Assembly (NCBI GenBank): GCA_003250455.1
Contig: QKGK01000376.1
Coordinates: 1 to 29,972, forward strand
DNA: 29,972 bases
Direction: 5' to 3'
From: Chloroflexota bacterium
GTDB lineage: Bacteria > Chloroflexota > Anaerolineae > Anaerolineales > UBA11579
The notes under the pieces are model-generated. The model had not been told where the DNA came from. It searched no databases and worked only from the letters and a program-made list of their open reading frames with translations. Every line of letters begins with the position of its first letter. The first letter of the stretch is position 1. Both the position numbers and the translations under genes were made by a program. Positions 1 through 8,872 of the stretch are shown here, one piece after another.

Positions 1-29
1 AAAACGGGTGTCCACCAGACACCCGTTTT
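1..29. terminator. Intrinsic terminator of sucCD, possibly bidirectional
   Basis: A perfect 12-bp inverted repeat (AAAACGGGTGTC at 1-12, GACACCCGTTTT at 18-29) encloses a 5-base loop. Read on the minus strand it lies 24 bases after the sucD stop codon and ends in TTTT at the window edge. Because both arms carry A/T runs it could also stop transcription arriving from the left on the plus strand. The sequence beyond base 1 is not visible, so the full U-tract cannot be judged. Confidence 0.85.
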
Positions 30-52
30 GTATACAGAATTGCGTGAAAATT

Positions 53-919
53 TTAGCTTTTGATTAATTCCGCAATGGCTTCAGGATGATCAGCTACAAC
101 TACGCCAGCAGCCTGCAAAGCTTTGACCTTTTCTGCCGCTGTGCCTTCGCCGCCTTCCACGATCGCGCCAGCGTGCCCCATCCGTTTTCCGGGAGGAGCT
201 GTTTTTCCGGCAATAAACCCATATACGGGTTTAGTCATGTTTTTGCTGATGAAGTCAGCTGCTTTTTCTTCATCCGAGCCGCCAATTTCACCGATCATCA
301 CCACTACATCGGTTTCAGGGTCATCCTCGAACATGGCGAGAACATCAATAAAGTTGGTGCCGTTGATCGGGTCGCCACCAATGCCCACACAAGTGCTGGC
401 TCCCATACCTTTTTGTTTTAAGGCATACAGAACCTCATAAGTCAGCGTTCCGGAGCGGGAAACCACACCGACATTTCCGGGGATGGCGATATTGCCGGGA
501 ATGATGCCCACTTTAGCTTCACCTGGTGTGAGCAGGCCAGGGCAGTTTGGTCCGATAAGCCGAACTTTCTTTTGATCGAGGTAATTGCGGACACGCATCA
601 TATCCTGAACGGGGACTCCCTCAGTAAGGCAGACGATCAGATCAACACCAGCATCGGCTGCTTCCAGCATGGCGTCTGGGGCAAATTTTGCCGGGACGAA
701 AATGACGCTGGTGTTTGCGCCTGTGGTCTCAACCGCAATTTGAACAGTATCGAAAACGGGAACTTTACCATCCAGCACCCATTCGCCACCTTTTCCGGGA
801 CGCGTGCCTGCGACCACCTGGGTGCCATATTCCAGCATTTGTTCAGCATGAAAAAGGCCTTCCCTGCCTGTGATCCCCTGTACAACGACGCGTGTGTTTT
901 TGTCAACCAGGATGCTCAT
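53..919 (-). CDS. sucD: Succinyl-CoA ligase (ADP/GDP-forming), alpha subunit
   Basis: Alpha subunit of succinyl-CoA synthetase, the TCA-cycle enzyme that interconverts succinyl-CoA + NDP + Pi with succinate + NTP + CoA in the cytoplasm. The 288-residue product has the usual family length. Visible landmarks are the N-terminal CoA-binding Rossmann segment with GITGREG (about residues 15-21), LIGPNCPG (121-128), SRSGTLTYE (154-162) and [14 protein letters not shown], where His249 matches the histidine phosphorylated during catalysis. The ATG directly abuts the sucC stop codon (TAA then ATG, no gap), with GGGAG about 8 bases upstream, so the two subunits are translationally coupled. A strong hairpin terminator follows the gene. 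Nucleotide preference (ATP or GTP) cannot be read from this subunit. Confidence 0.97.
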   Translation of the reverse strand: MSILVDKNTRVVVQGITGREGLFHAEQMLEYGTQVVAGTRPGKGGEWVLDGKVPVFDTVQIAVETTGANTSVIFVPAKFAPDAMLEAADAGVDLIVCLTEGVPVQDMMRVRNYLDQKKVRLIGPNCPGLLTPGEAKVGIIPGNIAIPGNVGVVSRSGTLTYEVLYALKQKGMGASTCVGIGGDPINGTNFIDVLAMFEDDPETDVVVMIGEIGGSDEEKAADFISKNMTKPVYGFIAGKTAPPGKRMGHAGAIVEGGEGTAAEKVKALQAAGVVVADHPEAIAELIKS

Positions 920-2059
920 TTACATATCTCCCTTCGCAGCGGCAACCGCTTTCTCGGCCGCATCGGCCAGCGTTTCTGCAGTGATCATGTCTGCGTCGGC
1001 CAGTAGTGCACGTCCTTCTTCAGCATTGGTGCCGACCAGCCGGACGACCATAGGTACATCTGGCTTTACCTCTTTCAAGGCGGCGAGAATACCTTTAGCT
1101 ACCAGATCTCCCCGTGTGATGCCGCCAAAAATATTGAACAAAACAGCTTTTACATTGGGATCTTTGAGAATGATACGCAGGGCAGCCGCTACCTTTTCTT
1201 CATTTGCACCGCCACCAATATCCAGGAAGTTGGCTGGCTCTCCACCGAAATAGTTAATAATATCCATGGTTGCCATGGCTAAACCAGCCCCGTTGACCAT
1301 GCAGCCAATCTGGCCGTCCAATTTGATGTAGGTCAGGTCGTGGTCCTTAGCTTCAGTTTCGGAGCTTTCCTCCACGTCCAGATCCCTTTGCGATTCCAGG
1401 TCTTTATGCCGGAAGAGGGCGTTATCATCCACGATCATTTTGCCATCTACAGCAATCAACTGTCCATCACCGGTGATGATGAGTGGGTTGATCTCGGCAA
1501 GTGTGGCGTCGAAATTTTTATAGGATTGCCACAGTCCATGGGCAACTTTGTTGAATTGACCCCACTGTTCGCGGGGGATTTCGATTCCAACTGCCAGATT
1601 GAGCACCTGGAAGTCCTGCAGCCCCAAGAGAGGGTCAATATGAATGCGGATAATTTTTTCGGGGGTTTTTGCGGCGACTTCTTCAATATCGACACCGCCG
1701 GCGGCAGAAGCCATAAAAACCGGTTTCTTGGCAGCCCGATCGTTGGTGATGCCCAGATAAATCTCTTTCTGGATGTCGGCGGCTTCATCAATGAGGACTT
1801 TCCGGACGGGCAAGCCTTTGATTTCCAGGCCAAGAATATGTTCTGCAAGCGCTTCCGCTTCAGAAGGAGAATTAGCCAGCTTGATGCCGCCAGCTTTTCC
1901 TCTGCCGCCTACCAGAACCTGAGATTTTACGACGACGCGTCCACCCAGTTCCTCTGCAATTGCTTTCGCTTCTGCCGGGGTGGTGGCAATTTCCCCCTTT
2001 GGGATGGGGACTCCATATTCAGCAAATAACTTTTTTGATTGGTATTCGTGTAGTTTCAT
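920..2059 (-). CDS. sucC: Succinyl-CoA ligase, beta subunit
   Basis: Beta subunit of succinyl-CoA synthetase; it carries the ATP-grasp nucleotide-binding fold and pairs with SucD. The 379-residue protein begins with the classic [18 protein letters not shown] and contains the glycine-rich [12 protein letters not shown] (about 51-62) of the ATP-grasp domain, a FLDIGGGAN segment and the C-terminal [18 protein letters not shown] ligase motif. In many homologues the residue after ITR is Cys; here it is Gly, a minor variation. It is the first gene of a two-gene operon: a good promoter lies about 50 bases upstream and sucD follows without a gap. The start is the only ATG giving the conserved N-terminus; its ribosome binding site (GAG/GGA) is weak. 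Confidence 0.97.
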   Translation of the reverse strand: MKLHEYQSKKLFAEYGVPIPKGEIATTPAEAKAIAEELGGRVVVKSQVLVGGRGKAGGIKLANSPSEAEALAEHILGLEIKGLPVRKVLIDEAADIQKEIYLGITNDRAAKKPVFMASAAGGVDIEEVAAKTPEKIIRIHIDPLLGLQDFQVLNLAVGIEIPREQWGQFNKVAHGLWQSYKNFDATLAEINPLIITGDGQLIAVDGKMIVDDNALFRHKDLESQRDLDVEESSETEAKDHDLTYIKLDGQIGCMVNGAGLAMATMDIINYFGGEPANFLDIGGGANEEKVAAALRIILKDPNVKAVLFNIFGGITRGDLVAKGILAALKEVKPDVPMVVRLVGTNAEEGRALLADADMITAETLADAAEKAVAAAKGDM

Positions 2060-2111
2060 TCATCCATCTCTTATTTCGGCACGGGCCGGAATTGGTTGAT
2101 ACAACGGAAAA

Positions 2112-2139
2112 ATTATACCATGCAGGCCTTTTTTGTTAA
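2112..2139 (-). promoter_or_regulatory. sigma-70-type promoter for sucCD
   Basis: On the minus strand a TTAACA -35 box (2139-2134, 5 of 6 consensus bases) is separated by 16 bases from a perfect TATAAT -10 box (2117-2112), which is also preceded by TGG, an extended -10. Transcription would begin near 2105, giving a leader of about 45 nt before sucC. The upstream rluB gene has its own terminator, so this promoter should define an independent sucCD unit. Confidence 0.75.
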
Positions 2140-2195
2140 CGTTTGTGGCAGTGATTTTCTCTCGAAAACATTGATATAAGATCCCATATGAACCA

Positions 2196-2224
2196 AATAA
2201 AAAATAGGCGACGATGCGCCTATT
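2196..2224 (-). terminator. Intrinsic terminator overlapping the rluB stop codon
   Basis: On the minus strand AATAGGCG (2224-2217) pairs perfectly with CGCCTATT (2210-2203) around a 6-base loop and is followed by TTTTATTT. The 5' arm begins within the TAA stop codon of the pseudouridine synthase gene, so the stop codon is part of the hairpin. It separates the scpB-rluB unit from sucCD. Confidence 0.85.
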
Positions 2225-2939
2225 ATTCATGCGTTTTTTTGATTTCCTGCACCTCTTTTTCGGTGAGGGTGCGGAAGTTGCCGGGTTTTAAATTCCCAAG
2301 CGTGATGGTTGCCATCCGCACCCGGATGAGTTTGACGATTGGCAAACCGATTTGTGCGGCTGTCTCCCTGATTTGCCGCTTCCGGCCCTCGGTCATGATG
2401 ACCCGTAACCAGGCACCATCTCCATGAAACCTTTCTACCCACACCTTGACCGGATTGGTGTGATATCCATCTTCTAGAACCACCCCGCGCTGCCAGATTT
2501 TGAGCTGTTCCTGGTCCGGATGCCGGGCTACAAGTACACGATATTCCTTTTCGTGCTCGAAAGAGGGGTGGGTGAGTATATTTGCCAGTTCCCCATCATT
2601 GGTCAAGATGATCAGACCTTCGCTTTCCAGGTCCAATCGACCAACAGGAAAAATGCGTGATTGGGCTGGAACAAGGTCAACAACGGTCTTTCGCCCACGT
2701 TTGTCTTTGGCGCTGGATAGAATGCCCCTGGGTTTATACAGGGCAAAGTATTCGAATTGGTGCTGAAATTCGACTTTGCGGTTGTCGACCTCGATGGTGT
2801 CTTTTGACGGGTCTGCTTTGTCTCCCAGGGAAATGACTTTCCCGTTGACTCGTACTCGTCCGGCAGAGATCAGTTTTTCACTGGCCCTTCGTGAGGCGAT
2901 CCCTGCACGTGCCAGGATTTTTTGTACTCGTTCTTCCAT
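2223..2939 (-). CDS. rluB: RluB/RsuA-family pseudouridine synthase
   Basis: Pseudouridine synthase of the RsuA/RluB/E/F family, which isomerises a specific uridine in rRNA; the neighbour scpB favours the RluB type (23S rRNA). The 238-residue product starts with an S4 RNA-binding domain (about 1-60; RVQKILARAGIASRRASEKLI) and continues into the catalytic domain. The signature VGRLDLESEGLIILTNDGEL is present, with Asp103 as the expected catalytic aspartate, and GRKRQIRETAAQIGLPI is the usual family motif near the C-terminus. The start lies 45 bases after the scpB stop, so the two are probably co-transcribed. The exact target uridine cannot be told from sequence, so the symbol rests on family and context. 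Confidence 0.9.
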   Translation of the reverse strand: MEERVQKILARAGIASRRASEKLISAGRVRVNGKVISLGDKADPSKDTIEVDNRKVEFQHQFEYFALYKPRGILSSAKDKRGRKTVVDLVPAQSRIFPVGRLDLESEGLIILTNDGELANILTHPSFEHEKEYRVLVARHPDQEQLKIWQRGVVLEDGYHTNPVKVWVERFHGDGAWLRVIMTEGRKRQIRETAAQIGLPIVKLIRVRMATITLGNLKPGNFRTLTEKEVQEIKKTHE

Positions 2940-2984
2940 ACTTCACCGATTCAATTTTGGGGTATCAGAAAATAAGATCTGGGA

Positions 2985-3602
2985 TCATTCTTTCAGCAGT
3001 TGATTATCCAGGGATAGCTGCTGGTGTGTCTCTTTTTCTACTTCGCTATGCTGATTCAAAGACAGGAAATCTTCTATGGGCGGCAGGTCTTTGATGGATG
3101 AAAGGCCGAAATATTGCAGGAATTCCGGAGATGTCCCATAAAGGATCGGCCGGCCAGGACCATCACTTCGCCCAACTTCCTCAACCAAACCTTTGGAAAG
3201 CAGGTTTCTTATTACGCTGTCCGAGTTCACTCCTCGGATGGCATCAATTGCCGGGCGGGTAATTGGCTGCTGATAGGCAACGATTGCCAGGGCTTCCAGG
3301 GCTGCGTGGCTGAAGCGGCTGGTGCTTTCCAGTTGGAGGAATTTTTCCACTTCTGCGGCAAGAAAAGGGGAGGTTGTCAGTTGATACCTGCCTTTATTCT
3401 CCTGCAGGCTAATGCCCCTGGATTTGAAAGCCTCTTTCAGAGTTTCCAGGGCTCCCTGGATGGTGGTAGTCGTTTCACCGAGTGCATCTGCCAGTTGAGC
3501 CGGGTAGGTGGGTGTTGGAGAGACGAACAAAAGCGCTTCAATTTTCGCTTCCAGGGAGAGCGAAGTTGCTTCTAATTTGGAGTTCTCTATATTTTCAGCC
3601 AT
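2985..3602 (-). CDS. scpB: Segregation and condensation protein B
   Basis: ScpB is the winged-helix dimer that joins Smc and the kleisin ScpA in the bacterial condensin complex and helps chromosome segregation. The 205-residue protein shows the conserved LEAKIEALLFVSPTP (first winged helix), LEALAIVAYQQPITRPAIDAIRGVNSD and GRPILYGTSPEFLQYFGL segments that define the family, followed by an acidic, poorly conserved tail. The ATG chosen is the only one upstream of the conserved region; the Shine-Dalgarno match is weak. ScpA is usually the neighbour upstream, but here the upstream gene is a divergent lipoprotein, so scpA must lie elsewhere. The start codon is within a few bases of the divergent lipoprotein promoter. 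Confidence 0.93.
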   Translation of the reverse strand: MAENIENSKLEATSLSLEAKIEALLFVSPTPTYPAQLADALGETTTTIQGALETLKEAFKSRGISLQENKGRYQLTTSPFLAAEVEKFLQLESTSRFSHAALEALAIVAYQQPITRPAIDAIRGVNSDSVIRNLLSKGLVEEVGRSDGPGRPILYGTSPEFLQYFGLSSIKDLPPIEDFLSLNQHSEVEKETHQQLSLDNQLLKE

Positions 3603-3610
3603 GCTATAAT
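3602..3610 (+). promoter_or_regulatory. Extended -10 promoter for the lipoprotein gene
   Basis: TGCTATAAT gives a perfect TATAAT hexamer (3605-3610) with the TGn extension, 33 bases before the ATG at 3644. No good -35 box is seen at 16-18 bases, as is common for extended -10 promoters. The site overlaps the start codon of the divergent scpB gene, so the two transcription units could interfere. Confidence 0.5.
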
Positions 3611-3643
3611 TCGGTTTGATTCCTGATTAGGATATTAAAGTAT

Positions 3644-5254
3644 ATGAGATTATACCAGTTGGTAAAATTTGCTGTCAGTTTTCTTTTTTTAATTTCCATC
3701 GGATTGATTGCCGCTGGGTGTGGGCCTGTGCAATCCTCCGCTTCATTTAGTGTTCCAGTTGAAGCTGATGGGATGATCGTGAATGTCGAGATCGAACCTG
3801 GGACTACCGTTCGGGAGGCGATAGACCAGGCGGAGTTTGGCGTGGGCACATTGGATAAAAGCGATCCGCCCTTTTATTCTATCTTGCAGGATGGGGATAC
3901 TGTTGTCCTGACCAGGGTTGAAGAAGAATATGTGGTCGAGCAATCCGTAATTCCCTATGACACCCAGGTGCTGCGGAATGAAAGTCTTGCTGAGGGGGAG
4001 CAGCGATTGATCCAGCCCGGTCAGAACGGACTTCAGGAAACAACTTTTCGAGTGTTGTATGAAGATGGTGTAGAAACCAGCCGTACAATTTCCGGAACAT
4101 TGATTATCAGCAACGCTACCCCAGAAATATTAATGATCGGCAGCCAGGCGCCGTTTTCCGTGCTGCCGATTCCGGGCATTCTGGCGTACCTTTCGGCCGG
4201 GAATGCCTGGATCATGCGGGAAAACACCGGGGTCAGGGAACCTATTGTGACCACGGGAGACCTCGATGGGCGCGTCTTTTCGATCTCCCCGGATGGACGT
4301 TGGTTGCTGTATACGCGTTCGGGAGACGGGGAGGAAGCGATCAACTCGCTTTGGGTGGCCCGAATAGATTCTGAGGAGGGACTTGAGTATGATCTTGGGG
4401 TTGAGAATATCATCCATTTTGCCAGTTGGATCCCCGGGACGCATAACGCAATCCTTTATTCCACAGCCGAGGTGAATCCTGGTCCTCCCGGGTGGCAGGC
4501 GAATAATGATCTGTATTCGATCACGTTCAGCGAGGATACCGGTTGGACGACCAAGCCGAATGTCTCTGTGGAGCCCAATTCTGGTGGTCTATATGGATGG
4601 TGGGGGACTGATTTTGTTTTTTCCTCGGACGGAGAGCAGCTGGCTTATACACAGCCGGATGGATTTGGTTTAACAAACCGGGATTACGGCTTACTCAACG
4701 AGTTGGTTCCCTCACTGCCAGTCCAAACGCGGAGCGACTGGGCCTGGGTGCCACCGGTTGCCTGGTCGCCAGATTCGAATTTCATCTATTATGTTGAGCA
4801 TGTTCCTCAGGAGGGAGTGGCTGTGGATGAGGATTCTCAGATCTTTAATCTGGCCGTTTATCCTTTCACGGGCGGCGCTCCGGTTACAATTGTTCCGGAT
4901 GTGGGCATGTTCGCTTACCCGAAAGCATCACCCTTGCGAGAAGATCCGTCCGGGAGAGAAAGCTATCTTGTGGCTTTCCTGAACGCGTTATCTCCCCGCC
5001 AGAGCAGAGACAGCCTATATCAATTGATGGTGATGGATCGAGATGGGTCAAACCTGAAAAGGGTCTTCCCGGTTGAGGCTGGTCAAGGTTTTTCGCCAAA
5101 CGACTTCTTTTGGCTTCCCTGGTATGCGGTGGATGAGTTTCCCTATTATGTTGCGATCATCAATCAGGGAGATCTTTGGTTAGTGGATGTAGATAACGGA
5201 AATGCTGTGCTGCTGACCGAAGGCGGTTTGGTCACCGCGATCGACTGGAAGTAA
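3644..5254 (+). CDS. Secreted lipoprotein with DUF348, G5 and beta-propeller-like domains
   Basis: A 536-residue exported lipoprotein of unknown function. Residues 1-25 are a signal peptide with positively charged start and hydrophobic core, ending in the lipobox IAAGC, so Cys26 should be lipidated. Residues about 35-92 resemble the DUF348 (YabE-type) ubiquitin-like domain, and about 93-168 resemble a G5 domain ([18 protein letters not shown] ... [13 protein letters not shown]), a module found in wall-active enzymes and adhesins. The remaining residues, about 175-536, read as a TolB/WD40-like propeller with repeated blades such as [20 protein letters not shown] and [10 protein letters not shown]. 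No catalytic motif is seen. It is followed after 23 bases by a UDP-glucuronate decarboxylase gene, which hints at a role at the glycan-bearing surface; this is inference only. Confidence 0.85.
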   Translation: MRLYQLVKFAVSFLFLISIGLIAAGCGPVQSSASFSVPVEADGMIVNVEIEPGTTVREAIDQAEFGVGTLDKSDPPFYSILQDGDTVVLTRVEEEYVVEQSVIPYDTQVLRNESLAEGEQRLIQPGQNGLQETTFRVLYEDGVETSRTISGTLIISNATPEILMIGSQAPFSVLPIPGILAYLSAGNAWIMRENTGVREPIVTTGDLDGRVFSISPDGRWLLYTRSGDGEEAINSLWVARIDSEEGLEYDLGVENIIHFASWIPGTHNAILYSTAEVNPGPPGWQANNDLYSITFSEDTGWTTKPNVSVEPNSGGLYGWWGTDFVFSSDGEQLAYTQPDGFGLTNRDYGLLNELVPSLPVQTRSDWAWVPPVAWSPDSNFIYYVEHVPQEGVAVDEDSQIFNLAVYPFTGGAPVTIVPDVGMFAYPKASPLREDPSGRESYLVAFLNALSPRQSRDSLYQLMVMDRDGSNLKRVFPVEAGQGFSPNDFFWLPWYAVDEFPYYVAIINQGDLWLVDVDNGNAVLLTEGGLVTAIDWK

Positions 5255-5277
5255 ATTATATTCGAGGAGCAAATCGA

Positions 5278-6237
5278 ATGCGAGTATTGATTACCGGAGC
5301 TGCTGGATTTTTAGGCTCTCATTTGTGTGATAAGTTTTTGTCGGAGGGGCACGAAGTAGTGGGGATGGATAACTTTATCACCGGCAAGCGGGAAAACCTG
5401 GCTCATTTAGGCGGCGAGCAGCGTTTTTCTTTTATCCAGCATGATGTATCTAATTATATATTTGTGCCTGGGAATGTGGATGCCGTATTGCATTTTGCAT
5501 CCCCTGCCAGCCCGAACCCCAATTCTCCGGTGGGGTATTTTAATTTGCCCATCCAAACGATGAAAGCCGGTGCATTGGGAACTCACAACACATTAGGCGT
5601 GGCGAAGGCGCAGGATGCCAAGTATTTATTGGCTTCTACCAGCGAGATTTACGGCAATCCAAAAGAGCATCCACAAAAAGAAACTTATTGGGGTAATGTA
5701 AACCCGATCAGCACGCGCTCTGTGTATGATGAGGCCAAACGTTTTGCGGAATCGCTGACCATGGCTTATCATCGATTCCATGATGTCGACACGCGCATTG
5801 TGCGTATATTCAATACCTATGGGCCGCGGATGCACATAGATGATGGGCGAGTAGTTCCTAATTTCATTTCACAAGCCGTGCGAGGTGAACACCTGACAAT
5901 TTATGGAGACGGTCAGCAGACACGCTCTTTTTGCTATGTGGATGATCTTGTGGAAGGGATATACAAGCTGCTAATGACGGACGAACATTATCCGGTCAAT
6001 TTGGGAAATCCCTATGAGCTGACAGTTTTGGAGTTTGCCAGATTGATCAACAAGTTGACTGGGAACGCCGCTGGCGCGAAATTTTTTGAAGACAAAAGGA
6101 CGGAAAGCGATCCAGAACGCCGCCAGCCAGACATTACAAGGGCGAAGGAAATCCTGAATTGGGAGCCTAAGGTCTCTCTGGAGGAGGGGCTGAACAAAAC
6201 CATTGAATATTTTAGAAAGGCATTGAACCGCCAATGA
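5278..6237 (+). CDS. UDP-glucuronate decarboxylase (UDP-xylose synthase), SDR family
   Basis: Extended short-chain dehydrogenase that converts UDP-glucuronate to UDP-xylose using bound NAD, supplying a sugar for surface polysaccharide. The 319-residue protein has the NAD-binding GAAGFLGSH motif (7-15), the TSE triad segment at 121-123 followed by IYG, and the catalytic Y150-x3-K154 pair. The segments [21 protein letters not shown] and [18 protein letters not shown] closely match the UXS subfamily rather than generic dTDP-glucose dehydratases. A good GAGGAG ribosome binding site sits 8 bases before the ATG. The downstream GtrA gene overlaps its stop codon. Another nucleotide-sugar substrate is possible but less likely. 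Confidence 0.9.
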   Translation: MRVLITGAAGFLGSHLCDKFLSEGHEVVGMDNFITGKRENLAHLGGEQRFSFIQHDVSNYIFVPGNVDAVLHFASPASPNPNSPVGYFNLPIQTMKAGALGTHNTLGVAKAQDAKYLLASTSEIYGNPKEHPQKETYWGNVNPISTRSVYDEAKRFAESLTMAYHRFHDVDTRIVRIFNTYGPRMHIDDGRVVPNFISQAVRGEHLTIYGDGQQTRSFCYVDDLVEGIYKLLMTDEHYPVNLGNPYELTVLEFARLINKLTGNAAGAKFFEDKRTESDPERRQPDITRAKEILNWEPKVSLEEGLNKTIEYFRKALNRQ

Positions 6238-6689
6238 TTCTCATTCATAATGCCAAGGAACGCACTCGATTCCTGAAATTTGTTGTCGTGGGCACAATCG
6301 GGTTTGTTGTGGATTTTTCCACCTATAATCTGGTTCGGAATCTGATCGGATTTTCCCCTGAGGTTTCGAGTGTGATCTCTTTCAGCGCTGCCGTACTCAG
6401 TAACTTTATTTTTAATCGCTTTTGGACCTATCCGGATTCGCGATCGAAACCGGTTCCCCGGCAAATATTGGAATTTGCTGCGGTCAATGTGGCGGGGCTG
6501 ATCATCCGAACAGTAATCTTTTCGCTGATCCATGGGCCGATGGCAGAGCTGTTTGCATTACTATTGCCTGATTTCTTTATTTCTCCAATTGCTTTAGGAG
6601 AGAATATTTCTTTGGCAATCGTGGTGGTGATCGTGATGTTTTGGAATTTCTTTGCCAACCGTTATTGGACCTACAACGATGTTGATTGA
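6234..6689 (+). CDS. GtrA-family membrane protein
   Basis: Small integral membrane protein of the GtrA family, which is thought to help move polyprenyl-phosphate-linked sugars across the cytoplasmic membrane during glycosylation of surface polymers. The 151 residues form four hydrophobic segments, and the two family signatures are visible: [12 protein letters not shown] after the second segment and [15 protein letters not shown] at the C-terminus. The start ATG overlaps the stop of the decarboxylase gene (ATGA), indicating translational coupling and a shared task in glycan building. The sugar carried is unknown; UDP-xylose-derived material is a guess from the neighbour. Confidence 0.88.
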   Translation: MILIHNAKERTRFLKFVVVGTIGFVVDFSTYNLVRNLIGFSPEVSSVISFSAAVLSNFIFNRFWTYPDSRSKPVPRQILEFAAVNVAGLIIRTVIFSLIHGPMAELFALLLPDFFISPIALGENISLAIVVVIVMFWNFFANRYWTYNDVD

Positions 6690-6765
6690 TACCGACTTGA
6701 AATGGTTTTCGTGAGTTTGGGCTGTATACTTAGATATATTTCAATGATGCGAGTTCAGGAAATCT

Positions 6766-7143
6766 ATGACTAGACAATTAAAACCCGTACCGATCTATAC
6801 AACAATTGGGGATTTATCGGCTTTTATGGTCTACCCTATGATCTACAATCTTACTGGTGAATGGATCGGCTTTGTGACCATGAACCGTGAGGTCTATTCC
6901 GTTCATGGCGATTATGTAGGGTGGCTGAGTGACGATCCGCGGATTTTGCGCAAGCGATCTTATTCGTATGATAAGCCAAAGCTAACTCCGCCCCTACCGC
7001 CTGAACGGTTCAGGGTGCCATCCAGAACTCCTCTTGCGCCAATGATGTCTGAATTGGGTTATGATACGGTTGATATATTGCAGGATGAGCCAGAGAAAAT
7101 GCCCACCGTGGATGCAGGAGAATTGCGTGAGGATTTGGACTGA
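6766..7143 (+). CDS. Small conserved-looking protein of unknown function
   Basis: A 125-residue soluble protein that I do not firmly recognise. Its first half holds two short beta-rich repeats built around a Y-x-x-x-G-(E/D)-(W/Y)-(I/V)-G pattern (YNLTGEWIGFV, then YSVHGDYVGWL), reminiscent of the small beta-flower-type domains, followed by a basic patch (RILRKRSYSYDKPK), a proline-rich linker and an acidic tail. No signal peptide or membrane segment is evident. An AGGA ribosome binding site lies 5 bases before the ATG. The gene is 2 bases upstream of the thioesterase gene, so both should be translated from one message. A -10-like TATACT occurs at 6725-6730 but lacks a convincing -35. Confidence 0.75.
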   Translation: MTRQLKPVPIYTTIGDLSAFMVYPMIYNLTGEWIGFVTMNREVYSVHGDYVGWLSDDPRILRKRSYSYDKPKLTPPLPPERFRVPSRTPLAPMMSELGYDTVDILQDEPEKMPTVDAGELREDLD

Positions 7144-7145
7144 CC

Positions 7146-7628
7146 ATGCCGCGTTTATCTAAAAGTGCGAAGAGTTCCCGCACGATCCTATCTCAACTGA
7201 TGTTACCCGAACATTCCAATACGCAGGGGAATGTGCATGGCGGTTGGATCATGAAACTGGTAGATGAAGCTGGCGCATTGGCATGTATGCGGCATGCCCA
7301 ACACCGGGTTGTAACGGTAGCGATTGATCAGATGACCTTCAGCCACCCGATCAAAATTGGCGATTTGGTGGTGCTGGAGGCAGAGGTGAGCTATGTGGGA
7401 CGTACGTCTATGGAGGCTGAAGTAAAGGTTTTTGCAGAAAACCCAGTTTCAGGTGATAAGAGAGTAACCAACACGGCCTATCTGGTGTATGTGGCGCTGG
7501 ACGAGGCAGGAAAACCTGTTGAGGTGCCAGAGTTGATTTTGGAAACGGATTTAGAAAAACGACGCTTTGAGCTTGGCAAAGCCAGGCAGAAATATCGGAT
7601 TAGCCAACTGCAAGAAAATGGAATTTAA
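7146..7628 (+). CDS. Hotdog-fold acyl-CoA thioesterase
   Basis: Acyl-CoA thioesterase of the YciA/BFIT/ACOT hotdog type, hydrolysing acyl-CoA to free acid and CoA in the cytoplasm. The 160-residue protein has the family core NTQGNVHGGWIMKLVDEAGALA (about 25-46), with Asp40 in the position of the catalytic acid, then VAIDQMTFSHPIKIGDLV and the strand-rich EAEVSYVGRTSMEAEVKVFAE. Single hotdog domain, normal length for the family. The ATG is 2 bases beyond the previous stop. Chain-length preference cannot be read from the sequence. Confidence 0.9.
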   Translation: MPRLSKSAKSSRTILSQLMLPEHSNTQGNVHGGWIMKLVDEAGALACMRHAQHRVVTVAIDQMTFSHPIKIGDLVVLEAEVSYVGRTSMEAEVKVFAENPVSGDKRVTNTAYLVYVALDEAGKPVEVPELILETDLEKRRFELGKARQKYRISQLQENGI

Positions 7629-7639
7629 GGTCTTCACCG

Positions 7640-8872
7640 ATGATGGAAGAGGATAAAACAACCAATAGTCAACAAGTGCCCACAAGCTTGGAGAAAAATG
7701 AAGCCCCCAGTGCATCTGAAGGTATCCCGGCGGGAATCCGTTCCATCCGGGACTTAATTGACCAAGTTACCGGGCGGAATTTGCAGGATTATGATGAAGT
7801 GGATGCCGGGTATGCTGAACAATGGCCGTTCCCCTTCCTGGCATTAGTGGGGCAGCAGGAAATGAAATTGGGATTGGTCCTTTCTTTGATCAATCCCAAT
7901 ATTGGAGGCGTATTGCTGGTGGGACCACGCGGAACAGGAAAGACCACCGGTGTGCGTAGCTTGATCGACTTGATGCCCTATGTGTATGAAAGTAACTGCT
8001 ATTATGGGTGCGTAGAAGAGGATTTGGAAGTTGGAGGGATGGACGCTATCTGCCCCAACTGTGTTGAGAAAATCGCCAGAGGTGAGGATCTTTCTACTCT
8101 GCGCTCGGCCCGTTTGGTGGAGCTACCGCTCAATGCGCAATTGGAAGATGTGTTGGGCAGTGTAGACCAGAATGCAGCTGCACATGCCCGGATGCGGGTG
8201 CGCCGGGGGATATTGTCTTATGCAGATCAAAATCTGCTCTATATCGATGAAGTGAACCTGCTCAAAAACGAGGTCGTTGATGTGATCCTGGATGCAGCCG
8301 CTCAGGGAAGTTACACAGTGCGGCGAGGTCAATTCTCTGCGACATACCGCTCCCGATTTACTTTGATCGGTACGATGAACCCGGAAGAAGGCGCTTTGCG
8401 ACCGCAAATTTTGGACAGGTTTGGGCTGCGGCTGTTTGTCCAAGGGCTGGAAGATGTAGATGAACGCTTTGAAGCCTATTTGCGCTCGAAAGCATACATG
8501 GCAAATCCAAAACAGGTGGTAGCCTCGTATGCAGAGGAAACCATGCTGGCGCGAGATGAAATCTCCGCTGCGCGGCAGATGCTCCCGAAGGTAACCCTCT
8601 CCAAAGAAACGGCGAAATTGGGTCTGGCGTTGATCCAAAAATTGGGTATTGCTTCTTTGCGGGCTGAGATCACACTGTTTGAGGCAGCCAGAGCACTGGC
8701 TGCTGCTGACAGCCGTACTGAAGTAACACTGGACGATCTGCAGCAAATCGCACCTATGGCGGTGCGCCTGCGCCGATCCACTTTTATGCAGAATTACTTT
8801 GATGGTCAGAAAATGGAAGAAGAAGAGATCTTGGATGCAATAACCATGATCATGAAAGCGGGTAACGAATAA
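7640..8872 (+). CDS. ChlI-like AAA+ ATPase (magnesium-chelatase subunit I family)
   Basis: A 410-residue AAA+ ATPase of the Mg-chelatase I subunit family. Walker A is GPRGTGKT (95-102) and Walker B is LLYIDEVNLL (199-208), followed by the family's GTMNPEEGALRPQILDRFGL sensor/arginine segment. Between them lie Cys120, Cys124, Cys138 and Cys141, spaced like a small metal site. The N-terminal 35 residues are poorly conserved; ATG 7640 or 7643 are equally possible after the AAGG site. In chlorophyll makers ChlI drives the ChlD/ChlH motor, but neither gene is visible here, and the neighbours are a thioesterase and rsmD. Related stand-alone proteins work with VWA-domain partners, so a MoxR-like remodelling role or a cobalt-chelatase role is conceivable. 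Function assigned by family only. Confidence 0.88.
   Translation: MMEEDKTTNSQQVPTSLEKNEAPSASEGIPAGIRSIRDLIDQVTGRNLQDYDEVDAGYAEQWPFPFLALVGQQEMKLGLVLSLINPNIGGVLLVGPRGTGKTTGVRSLIDLMPYVYESNCYYGCVEEDLEVGGMDAICPNCVEKIARGEDLSTLRSARLVELPLNAQLEDVLGSVDQNAAAHARMRVRRGILSYADQNLLYIDEVNLLKNEVVDVILDAAAQGSYTVRRGQFSATYRSRFTLIGTMNPEEGALRPQILDRFGLRLFVQGLEDVDERFEAYLRSKAYMANPKQVVASYAEETMLARDEISAARQMLPKVTLSKETAKLGLALIQKLGIASLRAEITLFEAARALAAADSRTEVTLDDLQQIAPMAVRLRRSTFMQNYFDGQKMEEEEILDAITMIMKAGNE

Noticed and set aside
1340..2029. Open frame of 229 codons on the plus strand.
   Set aside because: Antisense to sucC; composition and lack of any motif fit a shadow frame.
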